This document shows, piece after piece, positions 20,013 through 29,379 of a stretch of DNA of 64,000 nt. The position numbers and the translations under genes were made by a program. A model generated the notes under the pieces. It made no database searches, had not been told where the DNA came from, and saw only the letters and a list, made by a program, of their open reading frames with translations. Each line of letters opens with the position of its first letter. The first letter of the stretch is position 1. Source of the DNA: Saprospiraceae bacterium (GTDB taxonomy: Bacteria > Bacteroidota > Bacteroidia > Chitinophagales > Saprospiraceae); contig JADJLN010000008.1 of the NCBI GenBank assembly GCA_016710115.1, positions 124,001 to 188,000 on the forward strand, written 5' to 3'.

Positions 20013-21230
20013 TCATTCCGGATGGACTCCGACGCGGGTTTGTGCGTATTTCTGTAAAACACGAAGGGCGATCTTGCGGTGATCAAAATGTTCAACGGCC
20101 AGTGAAGCCGCCTGCCTGCCGATCCGCCGACAGAATTCCGGGTCTTTCAAACAAAGTGAAATGCCACGGGCAAAATCTTCCGCCGAATCTGCAAGAAGGA
20201 TTTCCTCACCTTGCCGTGCATCAATTCCTTCCATTCCAATAGAGGTGGTGATTACCGTCTTCCCAAGGAGAAGCCCTTCCAGGATTTTCACTCGCATCCC
20301 GCTTCCAGACAAGAGCGGGACAATCAGAATTTGCTGTTCATTCATAAAGCGGATCGCAGAACGAACCTCCCCCATGATTTCAACCCCGCGAGGCGCGGAT
20401 TTTTTCAAGCTTTCTGGCGTATTTCGTCCGGCAATGCGCAGTTTCGCCCTCGGATGGATCTTCAATACACGAGGCCACACTTCTTCCAGAAACCAGTTTA
20501 ATCCCTCTAGATTGGGCATCCAGTCCAGGGAGCCGATAAACCCGATGGTTTCAGGTAATTGGACCTGGTTCGGTGCCTGGAGGTAATCTTCCAGGTCGAT
20601 GCCAATCGGTGCAATCAACCCCTGACCAGTGAAACCCATTGTTCGAAACAGATCCAGATCACGCTGCGTCATGGCGACAATCAGGTCAACGAGATTGAGC
20701 TGGTTTTTTTCGTAGACCTCCAGTTTATGCGCCAGATGACCCAAATACCACCGTTTGAGACCGCGTGGTGTGTTTTGTGCCATTCTTGCCCAGATCTCAT
20801 GTTCCACATTATGTGCCCGCAACGCAATCAACGCCTTTGAATGTTTGCGAATGACTGGAATGTAAGGTGCCAGGTACAGTGTTTCCAGCTGGATGACATC
20901 AAAGCTTTCTTCTTCCAGTATATGGATCAGCATTTTGGTGAATGCCGGACACACAAAGCGGTTGATATTGTAAGATCCCTCACGGAACAAATGAAAAAAG
21001 GCGTCAAGGGGCTTGATTCGATTGTCGATCTCGGTGTAGAAGATGTCCTTGTAATGGTCAAAACTGTCCGGGAGGTGATTGGTGTCAAAATAATGTTTGA
21101 CCGTATTCATGCTCAACAGGGTGATCTCGCAACCAAGATCACGCATGGCGCGGCTCATATACGTCACCGCTATGGACTCGCCATCCTTCAGAGGATACGG
21201 AAATTTCTTGCAGAGCTGGAGAACCTTCAT
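20013..21230 (-). CDS. Glycosyltransferase family 4 (GT-B)
   Basis: A 405-residue GT-B glycosyltransferase with N-terminal MKVLQLCKKFPYPLKDGESI, a central IGFIGSLDWMPNLEGL and C-terminal LLSGSGMRVKILEGLLLGK, where the last Glu fits the usual donor-contacting acid. It is a distant paralogue of the gene immediately downstream, and the pair presumably acts in the same glycan pathway. First gene of the operon; a TACATTTG box lies about 87 bp upstream. Confidence 0.85.
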   Translation of the reverse strand: MKVLQLCKKFPYPLKDGESIAVTYMSRAMRDLGCEITLLSMNTVKHYFDTNHLPDSFDHYKDIFYTEIDNRIKPLDAFFHLFREGSYNINRFVCPAFTKMLIHILEEESFDVIQLETLYLAPYIPVIRKHSKALIALRAHNVEHEIWARMAQNTPRGLKRWYLGHLAHKLEVYEKNQLNLVDLIVAMTQRDLDLFRTMGFTGQGLIAPIGIDLEDYLQAPNQVQLPETIGFIGSLDWMPNLEGLNWFLEEVWPRVLKIHPRAKLRIAGRNTPESLKKSAPRGVEIMGEVRSAIRFMNEQQILIVPLLSGSGMRVKILEGLLLGKTVITTSIGMEGIDARQGEEILLADSAEDFARGISLCLKDPEFCRRIGRQAASLAVEHFDHRKIALRVLQKYAQTRVGVHPE

Positions 21231-21316
21231 ACAGGAGGTTAACGGACTTCAGGTGCGCTTTTGTTTGGCGGATCGCGTGGCTGCGCCCGAAAATTGACGA
21301 TTTGGCCTTACCTATA

Positions 21317-21324
21317 CAAATGTA
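21317..21324 (-). promoter_or_regulatory. -7 box for glycosyltransferase-ribBA operon
   Basis: TACATTTG on the minus strand matches TAnnTTTG, 87 bp before the ATG ending at 21230, in the divergent gap shared with the LolD-like gene. Confidence 0.4.
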
Positions 21325-21476
21325 ATGAAATTCAAACTGGTCTTTTGCTGTGTTTCTATCAACTTGAGCAATTTCCTTTAATGAATCAGGAGAGTATCAC
21401 GCCTGACTGTAAAATCTGCTTGAAAGGAGTACAGTTCCATTCTATACAGTCTCTGAGGATTAGTGTATTTTTCGGC

Positions 21477-22132
21477 GTGATAGAAGGAAAACACATTTGT
21501 AAATCGTTTGGCCAGCTGAATGTGCTGAATGATGTCCATGTACATGTCAAACCAGGAGAGATCGTTTCTTTGCTGGGAAAGTCAGGATCAGGGAAAAGTA
21601 CTTTGCTCCATATTCTGGGCACCCTCGCCCACCCGGATAAAGGGTCGATACTTCTGGATGGTACCGATGTCACGGGGCTCAAAGGAAATACCCTGAGCCG
21701 GTTTCGGAACCAGCATATCGGGTTCATTTTTCAATTTCATCATCTTCTCCCGGAATTTACGGCGTTGGAAAACACGATGATGCCAGGTCTGATCCAGGGC
21801 CTTTCTGTCTCGGCATGCAAACCCGCGCCGAAGAGCTTCTGGCCTATTTGGGACTATCTGAGCGTCTTACGCACAAACCTGCTCAGTTATCCGGAGGAGA
21901 ACAGCAACGTGTGGCTGTCGCTCGAGCCTTGCTGAACAAACCCAAAATCATCCTGGCTGATGAACCGACTGGCAACCTGGATTCTCAGAATTCAGAGGAG
22001 ATGCACCTGCTGTTCCGGCAGTTGAGAGATGATTTCAATCATACCTTCCTGATTGCAACACACAGTAAAGAATTGGCGTCAATCTGTGATCGCCGCCTGG
22101 AAATGGTCGATGGACATGTCCTGGCCAGCTGA
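21477..22132 (+). CDS. lolD: LolD-like ABC transporter ATPase (frameshifted)
   Basis: A stand-alone ABC ATPase of the LolD/MacB group, about 218 residues. Walker A is GKSGSGKST near 21578, the Q-loop FIFQFHHLLPEFTALEN near 21725, the signature LSGGEQQRVAVARAL near 21888 and Walker B ILADEPTGNLD near 21950. The LPEFTALEN segment is typical of LolD. I choose the GTG at 21477 because similarity begins there (IEGKHICKSFG); longer frames upstream lack it. The frame breaks near 21810. LolD powers release of lipoproteins from the inner membrane; no permease gene is adjacent. Confidence 0.78.
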
Positions 22133-22159
22133 CTGTCTTCATTGCCCAATACCAAATTA

Positions 22160-23518
22160 TCAGAGTGACTGGATCAGATCGTATTGAGTCAGAATATGAT
22201 TCAGTCCGGCCTTGTCTTTACACAAAACCGCAGGCACTTTTTTGTCGATCAACCGGCTTAAATGCCGGACAGGAGTAGTTTCTTCCACCCAGGGAAAGGA
22301 CTCATCCATGACTTCTTCAATCCGGCGATCAATATGAACAAGTGGGTTCTCTAACAAAAGGTGCAGTACCTGAGTTTCGGAAATGGAACCGACTACATCC
22401 TCTCCTTTTGTGACAGGCAGTTGAGAAAGGTCGTGTTCCTTCATCAATTCAAATGCGGTCCGAAGTGAAGCCGTGCCCTGAACGGAATAGAAGTGGCGAT
22501 CCGTTTTATTGCGGATCAGATCCCGTACCGTCATTTCATCCTCCAGGAATCCACGCTCCCGCATCCAGTCATCATTGTAGATTTTTCCGACATACCGGCT
22601 TCCATGATCATGGATCACGACGACCACAACATCATTCGGAGTGAGTCGATCTTTTAACTGCAGGAGTCCGGCCATGGCACTCCCTGCCGAATACCCCAAC
22701 AGCATTCCTTCTTCCCGTGCAAGACGACGAGCCATCAGGGCTCCATCTTTATCAGAAACCTTCTCAAACAGATCGATGAGACTAAATTCGACATTCTTGG
22801 GCAGGATGTCCTCTCCAATCCCTTCCGTGATATAGGGATAGATTTCCTTTTCATCAAATTCACCGGTTTCGTGATATTTCTTGAAAACTGAACCATAGGT
22901 ATCGATACCCCAGACCTGGATATCCGGATTCTGTTCTTTCAGGTATTTTGCCGTGCCTGAGATCGTTCCTCCAGTCCCGACACCCACTACCAGGTGGGTG
23001 ATCTTTCCATCTGTCTGGTCCCAGATTTCGGGGCCTGTCGATTCATAATGCGCCTGTCGGTTGGACAGATTGTCATATTGATTGAACCAGAAAGAGTTGG
23101 GGATCTCCCTACTCAGTCGCTCGGCGACGGAATAGTAGGACCTTGGATCAGATGGCTCGACACTGGTTGGACAGACGATGACTTCAGCTCCTAATGCCTT
23201 CAGCATGTCTACTTTCTCCTTCGACTGTTTGTCGTTGGTCGTAAAAATACATCGATATCCTCTCACCACTCCGGCAAGTGCAAGTCCCATACCCGTATTC
23301 CCTGAAGTGCATTCGATAATGGTGCCCCCGGGTTTGAGCATGCCACCGGCCTCGGCATCCAGCAACATTTTCAGTGCCATTCGATCTTTGATGGAATGAC
23401 CCGGATTGAAGGTCTCCATCTTGATCAGTACCGGGCAAGGTAGATCGGTTGTAATTTTTTGCACTTTGACCATTGGCGTATTGCCAATTGTCTCCAGAAT
23501 GTTCTGGTAATACTTCAT
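22160..23518 (-). CDS. Cystathionine beta-synthase (PLP domain + CBS pair)
   Basis: A fold-type II PLP enzyme joining serine and homocysteine (or making cysteine from O-acetylserine). The PLP lysine is in GHSIKDRMA near residue 43, the asparagine loop in CTSGNTGMG and the phosphate loop in GVGTGGTISG. Residues of about 335-452 form two CBS motifs, giving the full eukaryote-like CBS length of 452. The frame is intact. The start overlaps the LysM gene stop by 4 bp (ATGA). A cysteine synthase with regulatory domains is the main alternative. Confidence 0.88.
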   Translation of the reverse strand: MKYYQNILETIGNTPMVKVQKITTDLPCPVLIKMETFNPGHSIKDRMALKMLLDAEAGGMLKPGGTIIECTSGNTGMGLALAGVVRGYRCIFTTNDKQSKEKVDMLKALGAEVIVCPTSVEPSDPRSYYSVAERLSREIPNSFWFNQYDNLSNRQAHYESTGPEIWDQTDGKITHLVVGVGTGGTISGTAKYLKEQNPDIQVWGIDTYGSVFKKYHETGEFDEKEIYPYITEGIGEDILPKNVEFSLIDLFEKVSDKDGALMARRLAREEGMLLGYSAGSAMAGLLQLKDRLTPNDVVVVVIHDHGSRYVGKIYNDDWMRERGFLEDEMTVRDLIRNKTDRHFYSVQGTASLRTAFELMKEHDLSQLPVTKGEDVVGSISETQVLHLLLENPLVHIDRRIEEVMDESFPWVEETTPVRHLSRLIDKKVPAVLCKDKAGLNHILTQYDLIQSL

Positions 23519-24384
23519 CGGAGAAGGTATTTGACACGAATAAAAAAACGCTGGTCTTTTACGGCCAGCAGACGAACGACAGGTTCACTGGCAACAAGAA
23601 CAGTACCGGGCGGATAAGTGCCCTGCGGGATGCGTCCGATGACACGGGCAAAAACGATCCGGTTATTGAGCGGGTTCTTCATCGCAATGATTTCATTGAT
23701 CTCCGCACGATCATGTAAAACAACGAGGTCATCGCCTGAAATGTCAGCCGTAATGCGGCTTGCAAACCCCTGTTCTTCATATTCCGATGCCACTTTTCGC
23801 AATCGAAGATAACGAGTGCGCATTCTGTAACTTTCCTCCCACAGGGGGTGGCCGGTAAAGGTCCGGATACTGTCGGCAATCCCCTTTGTGCTCAACCATC
23901 CGACAAATAGTCGGGTTCCCGGTTTTACATCGGGGTTTTTCAACCGATTATAGGCCAGAAGACTGTCCAGTGGAATTTGGAAATGTCTCCTGGATATCTG
24001 AAACAGGGTTTCACCTTTCCTCACCGTATACATCAATGGCGCGCCTTTCCATCTTTTGAATCCGGGGTACCAGAAAGGGGAAATCGAGGACCTCGGTATG
24101 GGCACTGCTACGGTATCTCCAACTTGAGGACTGGCGGTTTTAAAGATGGGGTTATAGTAGACCAGTTCGTCCAGTTCGAGTCCGTAAAACCGGGAAAGAC
24201 CAAACAAGGTCTGTCCTGGCGCCATTTCATGACGAATGTAGAGGCGTGATTTTTCTACAAGGACATCGACAGTATCCCGAAAGGTCAGATAATGATTTCG
24301 ATCACCTGTCTGCGCAAGAAGCAAATGGGGTAGAATAGCAAGAGTCAGAAGGAAATACCTTCGAAAGGTCATGGGATGAATCAT
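23515..24384 (-). CDS. Exported LysM-domain protein
   Basis: A 289-residue protein with a signal peptide (about 1-25), two LysM motifs at about 50-95 and 117-161 (MYTVRKGETLFQISRRHFQI), and a C-terminal double-psi-like beta region (about 215-289: ITADISGDDLVVLHDRAEINEII). LysM binds peptidoglycan in the periplasm; the tail resembles the end of other Bacteroidota LysM proteins, and no catalytic site is visible. The start may be the ATG ending at 24384 or 24372. A TAATTTTG box sits 9 bp upstream of the first. Confidence 0.83.
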   Translation of the reverse strand: MIHPMTFRRYFLLTLAILPHLLLAQTGDRNHYLTFRDTVDVLVEKSRLYIRHEMAPGQTLFGLSRFYGLELDELVYYNPIFKTASPQVGDTVAVPIPRSSISPFWYPGFKRWKGAPLMYTVRKGETLFQISRRHFQIPLDSLLAYNRLKNPDVKPGTRLFVGWLSTKGIADSIRTFTGHPLWEESYRMRTRYLRLRKVASEYEEQGFASRITADISGDDLVVLHDRAEINEIIAMKNPLNNRIVFARVIGRIPQGTYPPGTVLVASEPVVRLLAVKDQRFFIRVKYLLR

Positions 24385-24392
24385 TCTTGCCG

Positions 24393-24400
24393 CAAAATTA
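24393..24400 (-). promoter_or_regulatory. -7 box for LysM-CBS operon
   Basis: TAATTTTG on the minus strand matches TAnnTTTG and lies 8 bp before the ATG ending at 24384, again close to leaderless spacing. Confidence 0.4.
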
Positions 24401-24422
24401 CGAAAGCCCGGACACTGTCTTG

Positions 24423-24430
24423 TACTTTTG
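24423..24430 (+). promoter_or_regulatory. -7 box for kdsB
   Basis: TACTTTTG matches TAnnTTTG. It ends 4 bp before an in-frame ATG (24435) and 22 bp before the ATG I prefer (24453). It lies 22 bp from the divergent box of the LysM gene. Confidence 0.45.
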
Positions 24431-24452
24431 TTTCATGGAGGTGTCACAAAAC

Positions 24453-25193
24453 ATGGATATCCTGGGGATCATACCTGCCCGGTGGGCATCCAGCCGGTTT
24501 CCCGGCAAACCACTCGCCGACCTCAATGGCCGCCCGATTATTTTGCGGGTTTGGGATCAATGCCTGAGAGCCGGACTGTCCCGTGTGGTCATTGCGACTG
24601 ACGACGACAGGATCCGAACTGTTTGCGAAGCCGCTGGGGCCAGCGTTATGATGACTGACCCGCAATTACCCAGTGGAACCGATCGCTGTGCTGCTGTTGC
24701 ATGCGATGCAAGGGAATCATTTGTAATCAACATCCAGGGTGACGAACCGTTTATCGCGCCTGAAGCGATCAGACAAGTGGCGAAACTCCTAAAGGATCGA
24801 CCGGATAGCCCAATTGCAACACTGGCACGTCCTGAATCGGATTCCGACAGGCTCCAATCACCACATCTCGTCAAAGTGGTATGTGATCTTTCAGGCAAAG
24901 CGCTGTATTTCAGTCGTGCGTGGATTCCGTATCAACGTGACCATCCCATCCAATCATGGACATCCAACCCTTCCTATCTCACCCATATCGGCCTGTATGG
25001 GTTCCGACGGCAGACTCTACTGGATATCGCTCGCCTGCCCGTTGCACCGATTGAACAGATGGAACAACTCGAGCAGCTGCGCTGGCTCGCTAATGGTTTG
25101 TCTATATCTGTGGGGATTACAGATTATCGTTCTTTGGGGATCGATACACCAGAGGACCTGGACAATGCACGCATGTGTTTTGAAACAAAATAG
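24453..25193 (+). CDS. kdsB: CMP-KDO synthetase (3-deoxy-manno-octulosonate cytidylyltransferase)
   Basis: KdsB activates KDO with CTP for lipid A-core synthesis in the cytoplasm. The N-terminal nucleotide-binding motif IIPARWASSRFPGKPL, the NIQGDEPFI metal-binding segment and the C-terminal GIDTPEDLDNA all fit, and the length of 246 residues is usual. The start at 24453 is preceded by GGAGGTG at 24437-24443, an unusually good Shine-Dalgarno match for this phylum; an upstream ATG at 24435 would add six residues. The presence of KDO synthesis implies an LPS-bearing outer membrane. Confidence 0.93.
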   Translation: MDILGIIPARWASSRFPGKPLADLNGRPIILRVWDQCLRAGLSRVVIATDDDRIRTVCEAAGASVMMTDPQLPSGTDRCAAVACDARESFVINIQGDEPFIAPEAIRQVAKLLKDRPDSPIATLARPESDSDRLQSPHLVKVVCDLSGKALYFSRAWIPYQRDHPIQSWTSNPSYLTHIGLYGFRRQTLLDIARLPVAPIEQMEQLEQLRWLANGLSISVGITDYRSLGIDTPEDLDNARMCFETK

Positions 25194-25200
25194 AGTTCAT

Positions 25201-25676
25201 CTATAACCATTCACCGGTAAAGGAAAATGGCAACAGATCATTCACACTCTTGAAAATCCAGACCGGACCGACCTCTCCTTGCAGGATCAACCGGATTGGA
25301 GCACCATTGACTCGTTCCTGTTCAGACAGCATTTGCCGGCATTTGCCACATGGAGTTGCAGGCTGATTGACAGTGGAAGTATCGCTTTTTACCGAAATGG
25401 CGAGCGCCAGAATCAATTCATCAGGAAATTGGGTTTTGACCGCTGAAATGGTAGTTTGTTCGGCACATAAACAGACCGGGTACGCGGCATTTTCAATATT
25501 GAACCCGGTGACAATCCTGCCGCTTTCCAACCGTGCGGCGGCACCAACCTGGAAACGAGAATAAGGCGAATAACTCTGGTCAGGGCCAATTTGGCAGCCT
25601 GGAGGAGTTGTTGATCAGATTGATCAAGTTCCTCGATATCCGCGTATTCATGATAATGGATGTCAAGTCTTTTCAT
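25201..25676 (-). CDS. cdd: Cytidine deaminase (frameshifted)
   Basis: Zinc-dependent deamination of cytidine and deoxycytidine for pyrimidine salvage. The substrate loop SYSPYSRFQVGAA and NIENAAYPVCLCAEQTT (Cys zinc ligand plus catalytic Glu) are followed by PCGKCRQML with the other two zinc cysteines. The frame breaks near 25570, between the N-terminal helix and SYSPYSRF. The start ATG ending at 25676 is preferred; another lies two codons upstream. It converges on kdsB with 7 bp between the stops. Confidence 0.88.
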
Positions 25677-25719
25677 GTGCATTCAGCCGTCCTTTGTGAA
25701 GGTGCACAATATTTTACGA

Positions 25720-25727
25720 TAAATTTG
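25720..25727 (+). promoter_or_regulatory. -7 box for saccharopine-dehydrogenase-like gene
   Basis: TAAATTTG matches TAnnTTTG and lies 11 bp before the ATG at 25739. Confidence 0.42.
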
Positions 25728-25738
25728 GCCCTTGGTTC

Positions 25739-27112
25739 ATGAGATATATGAAAAAGATCCTTGTTTTTGGCGCCGGACGTTCTGCAACCACCCTGATCCG
25801 GTATCTGGGAGATCATGCCCGAACCGAAAACTGGCAAGTGACTGTTGCTGATGCTTCACCAGACCTGATCCAGCAAAAGATCCAGGGATTCGATGCTTTG
25901 GAAGGTATGGAAATCAACGTCCATTCCGCCAAACAGCGTACCGCATTGATCGGCCGACATGATTTTGTCATTTCCATGTTACCCTGGACACTGCATACAC
26001 TGGTGGCCAACGATTGTCTCCGGTTGGGTAAACACCTGATCACCGCCTCCTATGTCAATGCGGAAATGAACGCTCTGGCTGTCAAAGCCAGGAAGAAGGG
26101 GTTGTTCTTTATGGGAGAATTGGGGCTGGATCCCGGTCTTGATCATATGTCTGCACTTCGGCTGATCCGCCAAATCAAACAGAAAGGGTGTACGATCACA
26201 TCCTTCCACTCCTATGCCGGAGGCCTGGTGGCACCAACCAGTGATACCAATCCCTGGCACTACAAAATCACCTGGAATCCACGGAACATCATCCTGGCTG
26301 GCCAGGGGACGATCCAGTTCCGCGATCAGGGTGCATTGCGCCTGACTACCTATTATGACCTTTTCAAAACAGCGTTCCCAATAGCTATTCATGGAAAGGA
26401 TCGGTACGAAGTCTATCCCAATCGCGATTCGCTGAAATACATCTCGCTGTACGAGTTGACCGGAATTCCGTCCATCATGCGAGGGACCGTGCGCATCCGT
26501 GGTTTCAGTCGAGCATGGGATGCCATCATCAAGCTTGGTCTGACGGAAAGCCAGACCCCGATCGGGGTTGAAGAACCATTGACCTGGGCACAATTGATAC
26601 GTGGTTTCCTTCCACTGGATCCCACTCGATCCGTTCGTTCACTTTGTGCAGAAATGCTGGGGATCGCCGAATCTGATCCGGTCATGGACCAATTGGAATG
26701 GCTTGGTATTTTCTCTGATAGATCCGTCGGGGATATCGGTCTTACTCCTGCGGATTATTTGCAAAATCTGCTGGAAGATCGCTGGAAACTGGAACCGGAA
26801 GACAGGGATCTTGTCGTTATGGAGCACCGGATCCACTATCAGGAACATGGGCACAATAAAGAGATTCGTTCCAGTCTGGAACATGAAGGCACAAATCAGG
26901 ACAAGACGGCCATGGCGGATCTGGTAGGCCTTCCACTTGCACATGCCACCCGGTTGTTCCTTGACGGCAAATTTGACAAGGCTCAAATGTCAGTGCCCTT
27001 TGAAGCGTTTGTAGCGGATCCGATCCTGGATGCCTTGGCCGGAGATGGAATCCATTTCCATGAACAGATCATCGAGCACGGAGACTCGTCTTTTCATTCC
27101 ATTATTTCATAA
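25739..27112 (+). CDS. Saccharopine dehydrogenase family protein
   Basis: A 457-residue NAD(P)-binding oxidoreductase. The Rossmann motif is VFGAGRSATTLIRYL at the N-terminus, and the family block MGELGLDPGLDHMSALRLI and SYAGGLVAPTSDTNPWHYK follow. In this family members act on saccharopine, carboxynorspermidine or unknown substrates. The 2-aminoadipate or lysine role cannot be confirmed from context, because the downstream gene is a flippase only 7 bp away. The frame is intact. Confidence 0.82.
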   Translation: MRYMKKILVFGAGRSATTLIRYLGDHARTENWQVTVADASPDLIQQKIQGFDALEGMEINVHSAKQRTALIGRHDFVISMLPWTLHTLVANDCLRLGKHLITASYVNAEMNALAVKARKKGLFFMGELGLDPGLDHMSALRLIRQIKQKGCTITSFHSYAGGLVAPTSDTNPWHYKITWNPRNIILAGQGTIQFRDQGALRLTTYYDLFKTAFPIAIHGKDRYEVYPNRDSLKYISLYELTGIPSIMRGTVRIRGFSRAWDAIIKLGLTESQTPIGVEEPLTWAQLIRGFLPLDPTRSVRSLCAEMLGIAESDPVMDQLEWLGIFSDRSVGDIGLTPADYLQNLLEDRWKLEPEDRDLVVMEHRIHYQEHGHNKEIRSSLEHEGTNQDKTAMADLVGLPLAHATRLFLDGKFDKAQMSVPFEAFVADPILDALAGDGIHFHEQIIEHGDSSFHSIIS

Positions 27113-27119
27113 TGTAAAG

Positions 27120-28439
27120 ATGAAGCCACTCTTCCTGCCGGGTAACTGGGACATTTCCCGTACGTTCCAGACATTTCAGATTTCCCGTCAGGTCGCTTCC
27201 ATCCTGGTTGCCATTTTACTGGCCAAGTCAGCTTTGTCCATTGAAGATATCGGACAATATGAGCAATTACTCTTTTTAGGGCATATCCTGACTTTCTTCT
27301 GGTTGCAAGGTCTCATACAGGGATTTGTTGCTGCCAGTCCCCGCGAGGATAAGACCAACCAACGTTCCCTGGAACAATTGGCTGCAGGACTCCTCCTGTT
27401 TATTGGCTGCATTCTTGGCGGACTTTCCTGGGTATGGGCTGGTCCGTTCAGTCATTTATTTACCGGCGGCGTTGTCCAGATCATGTATTGGCAGTTGTTT
27501 GTATTTTTTTTCCTGCCCACACAAATCACCTCTCTTGTCGAACATGTCTACCTCCTGCGAAATGATCAGCAAGGTCTTTTCAAGTGGACCCTGTTTTCGT
27601 CTGCCGGATTGATTCTCGCTTTTATCCTTCCGGTATGGTCGTTCGGTACACTCGAAGCGGGCATTTACGGGTTGATGGTGTATGCCAGTATCCGGCTGGT
27701 CTGGATGATGCTCTTGATCCAACCCGTGTTCTCGATACGAGACGCCGGGAATCTGCTCACCAGATGGAGTGCCTTATCCATCCCGTTGATCGGATACGCC
27801 ATCGCCGGAGGGGCCACCGTAATTGTAGACGGTTGGATCATCAACAACCACTTCCAGGATGCACGGGTCTTCGCCATTTTTCGATATGGTGCTCGTGAAT
27901 TGCCATTTTCCATGGCATTGGCTTCCGGAGTTGGCACTGCGGCAATAGCCCACCTGGCAACGCAGTGGACAACCGGGTTGGACGATTTGAAGCATCGGGT
28001 ATCCCGGTTGAGCCATTTGCTATTTCCGATTACACTGGTGCTGATTGCCACCAGTCATTGGTGGTTTACCCGGTTGTTCAGTCCGGATTTTGCAGCCAGC
28101 GCTGAGGTCTTCAATATCTATCTGATGATCATTGTCAGTCGGGTCATATTGACCAGTCCTCTGATCACAGCAAAAGGAAACACCGGGGTAATCCTTCGGA
28201 TTGGCCTTATTGAATTGCTGGTGAATGTCGTCCTCAGTCTGATCTTCGTGCATTACTGGGGGATCGCTGGTGTGGCAGCTGCAACAGTCATTGCCTATAT
28301 GTTTGAGAAGGTGGCGCACCTGGTTTACATCCGGTGGAAATACAACCTCACGCCCTCGTCTTACCTGCCTGTGTGGACGATACTGGGGTACAGTATCTTG
28401 ATGATCATGACTTATGTCCTTGTTCATCTTTTCTTGTGA
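27120..28439 (+). CDS. Polysaccharide flippase, Wzx/MATE-like
   Basis: A 439-residue membrane protein with about 12 hydrophobic segments, a pattern typical of the MOP exporter superfamily (oligosaccharide flippases). The N-terminus FQTFQISRQVASILVAILLAKSLS-type and the C-terminal pair ending ILMIMTYVLVHLFL fit the family. The ATG at 27120 is chosen because it begins 7 bp after the preceding stop; an earlier frame lies inside that gene. It probably flips lipid-linked glycan across the inner membrane, in keeping with kdsB and the glycosyltransferases nearby. Confidence 0.78.
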   Translation: MKPLFLPGNWDISRTFQTFQISRQVASILVAILLAKSALSIEDIGQYEQLLFLGHILTFFWLQGLIQGFVAASPREDKTNQRSLEQLAAGLLLFIGCILGGLSWVWAGPFSHLFTGGVVQIMYWQLFVFFFLPTQITSLVEHVYLLRNDQQGLFKWTLFSSAGLILAFILPVWSFGTLEAGIYGLMVYASIRLVWMMLLIQPVFSIRDAGNLLTRWSALSIPLIGYAIAGGATVIVDGWIINNHFQDARVFAIFRYGARELPFSMALASGVGTAAIAHLATQWTTGLDDLKHRVSRLSHLLFPITLVLIATSHWWFTRLFSPDFAASAEVFNIYLMIIVSRVILTSPLITAKGNTGVILRIGLIELLVNVVLSLIFVHYWGIAGVAAATVIAYMFEKVAHLVYIRWKYNLTPSSYLPVWTILGYSILMIMTYVLVHLFL

Positions 28440-28471
28440 ATCAGGAATTCCGCCGTAATCCGGTCAAAAGT

Positions 28472-28479
28472 TACCTTTG
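28472..28479 (+). promoter_or_regulatory. -7 box for folD
   Basis: TACCTTTG matches TAnnTTTG, 16 bp before the folD ATG and 32 bp after the flippase stop, suggesting an internal promoter for folD-prmA-giant gene. Confidence 0.45.
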
Positions 28480-28495
28480 GGAAAAAAGAAAGATT

Positions 28496-29377
28496 ATGGT
28501 TGTTCTGGATGGAAAAGCACTTTCGACAACGATTAAAAATGAGATCCGGATTGAAGTGGACAAGATCATTGCCCAGGGTGATCGTCCGCCACATCTGGCT
28601 GCAGTATTGGTGGGTAACAATCCGGCCAGCGAGGCTTATGTAGGGAATAAAGTGAGGTCATGTGAACAGGTCGGGTTTTCATCCACGCTCATCCGCCGCC
28701 CAGAAACGATTTCAGAAGAAGAGTTGCTGAAGATCGTTCTCGACCTGAACCTGGATCCGGATGTGGACGGGTTCATTGTACAGTTGCCCTTGCCCGGCCA
28801 TATCAATGAGGAGAAGGTCACTTTGGCAATTGATCCACGAAAGGATGTCGATGGTTTCCATCCACTGAATTTTGGCCGTATGGCACAAGGATTGCCGGCT
28901 TATCTGCCAGCAACACCACAGGGTGTCCTCCTGCTTCTGGAACGGAATGGGATTGAAACATCCGGACAACATGTCGTCATTGTAGGCCGAAGCAATATTG
29001 TCGGTACTCCGTTGGGTATCCTGATGTCAAGAAAGGATAAAATGGGCAATGCCACCGTCACAATGACGCGCAGCAGGACACGCGATCTGGCAGCTGAGAC
29101 CCGACGGGCTGACATTCTTGTCGCAGCAATTGGTATTCCAAATTTCATTACGGGTGATATGGTCAAGGAGGGCGTGGTCGTGATCGATGTCGGTATCAAT
29201 CGGATTGAAGACAGCAGTAGAAAGTCAGGTTTCCGGTTGGTTGGTGATGTCGACTATGACGAGGTTGCACCCAAATCCAGGGCCATCACGCCTGTTCCCG
29301 GAGGAGTTGGTCCGATGACGGTAACAGCACTGATGTTAAATACGCTGAAGGCCAGGAAAAAAGAAATCCGATACTGA
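28496..29377 (+). CDS. folD: Bifunctional methylenetetrahydrofolate dehydrogenase/cyclohydrolase FolD
   Basis: FolD interconverts 5,10-methylene- and 10-formyl-tetrahydrofolate in the cytosol, supplying one-carbon units (purines, fMet). Visible motifs are GNNPASEAYVGNKVRSCEQVG with the catalytic lysine, the QLPLPGHI segment, VVGRSNIVGTP (NADP binding) and the C-terminal TPVPGGVGPMTV. At 293 residues it has normal length. The start ATG at 28496 opens directly into the family (VVLDGKAL). The prmA gene begins 2 bp after its stop. Confidence 0.95.
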   Translation: MVVLDGKALSTTIKNEIRIEVDKIIAQGDRPPHLAAVLVGNNPASEAYVGNKVRSCEQVGFSSTLIRRPETISEEELLKIVLDLNLDPDVDGFIVQLPLPGHINEEKVTLAIDPRKDVDGFHPLNFGRMAQGLPAYLPATPQGVLLLLERNGIETSGQHVVIVGRSNIVGTPLGILMSRKDKMGNATVTMTRSRTRDLAAETRRADILVAAIGIPNFITGDMVKEGVVVIDVGINRIEDSSRKSGFRLVGDVDYDEVAPKSRAITPVPGGVGPMTVTALMLNTLKARKKEIRY

Positions 29378-29379
29378 AC

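Noticed and set aside
21231..21242. AGGAGG near the start of the second glycosyltransferase looks like a Shine-Dalgarno
   Set aside because: It reads AGGAGG only on the plus strand, while the gene is on the minus strand.
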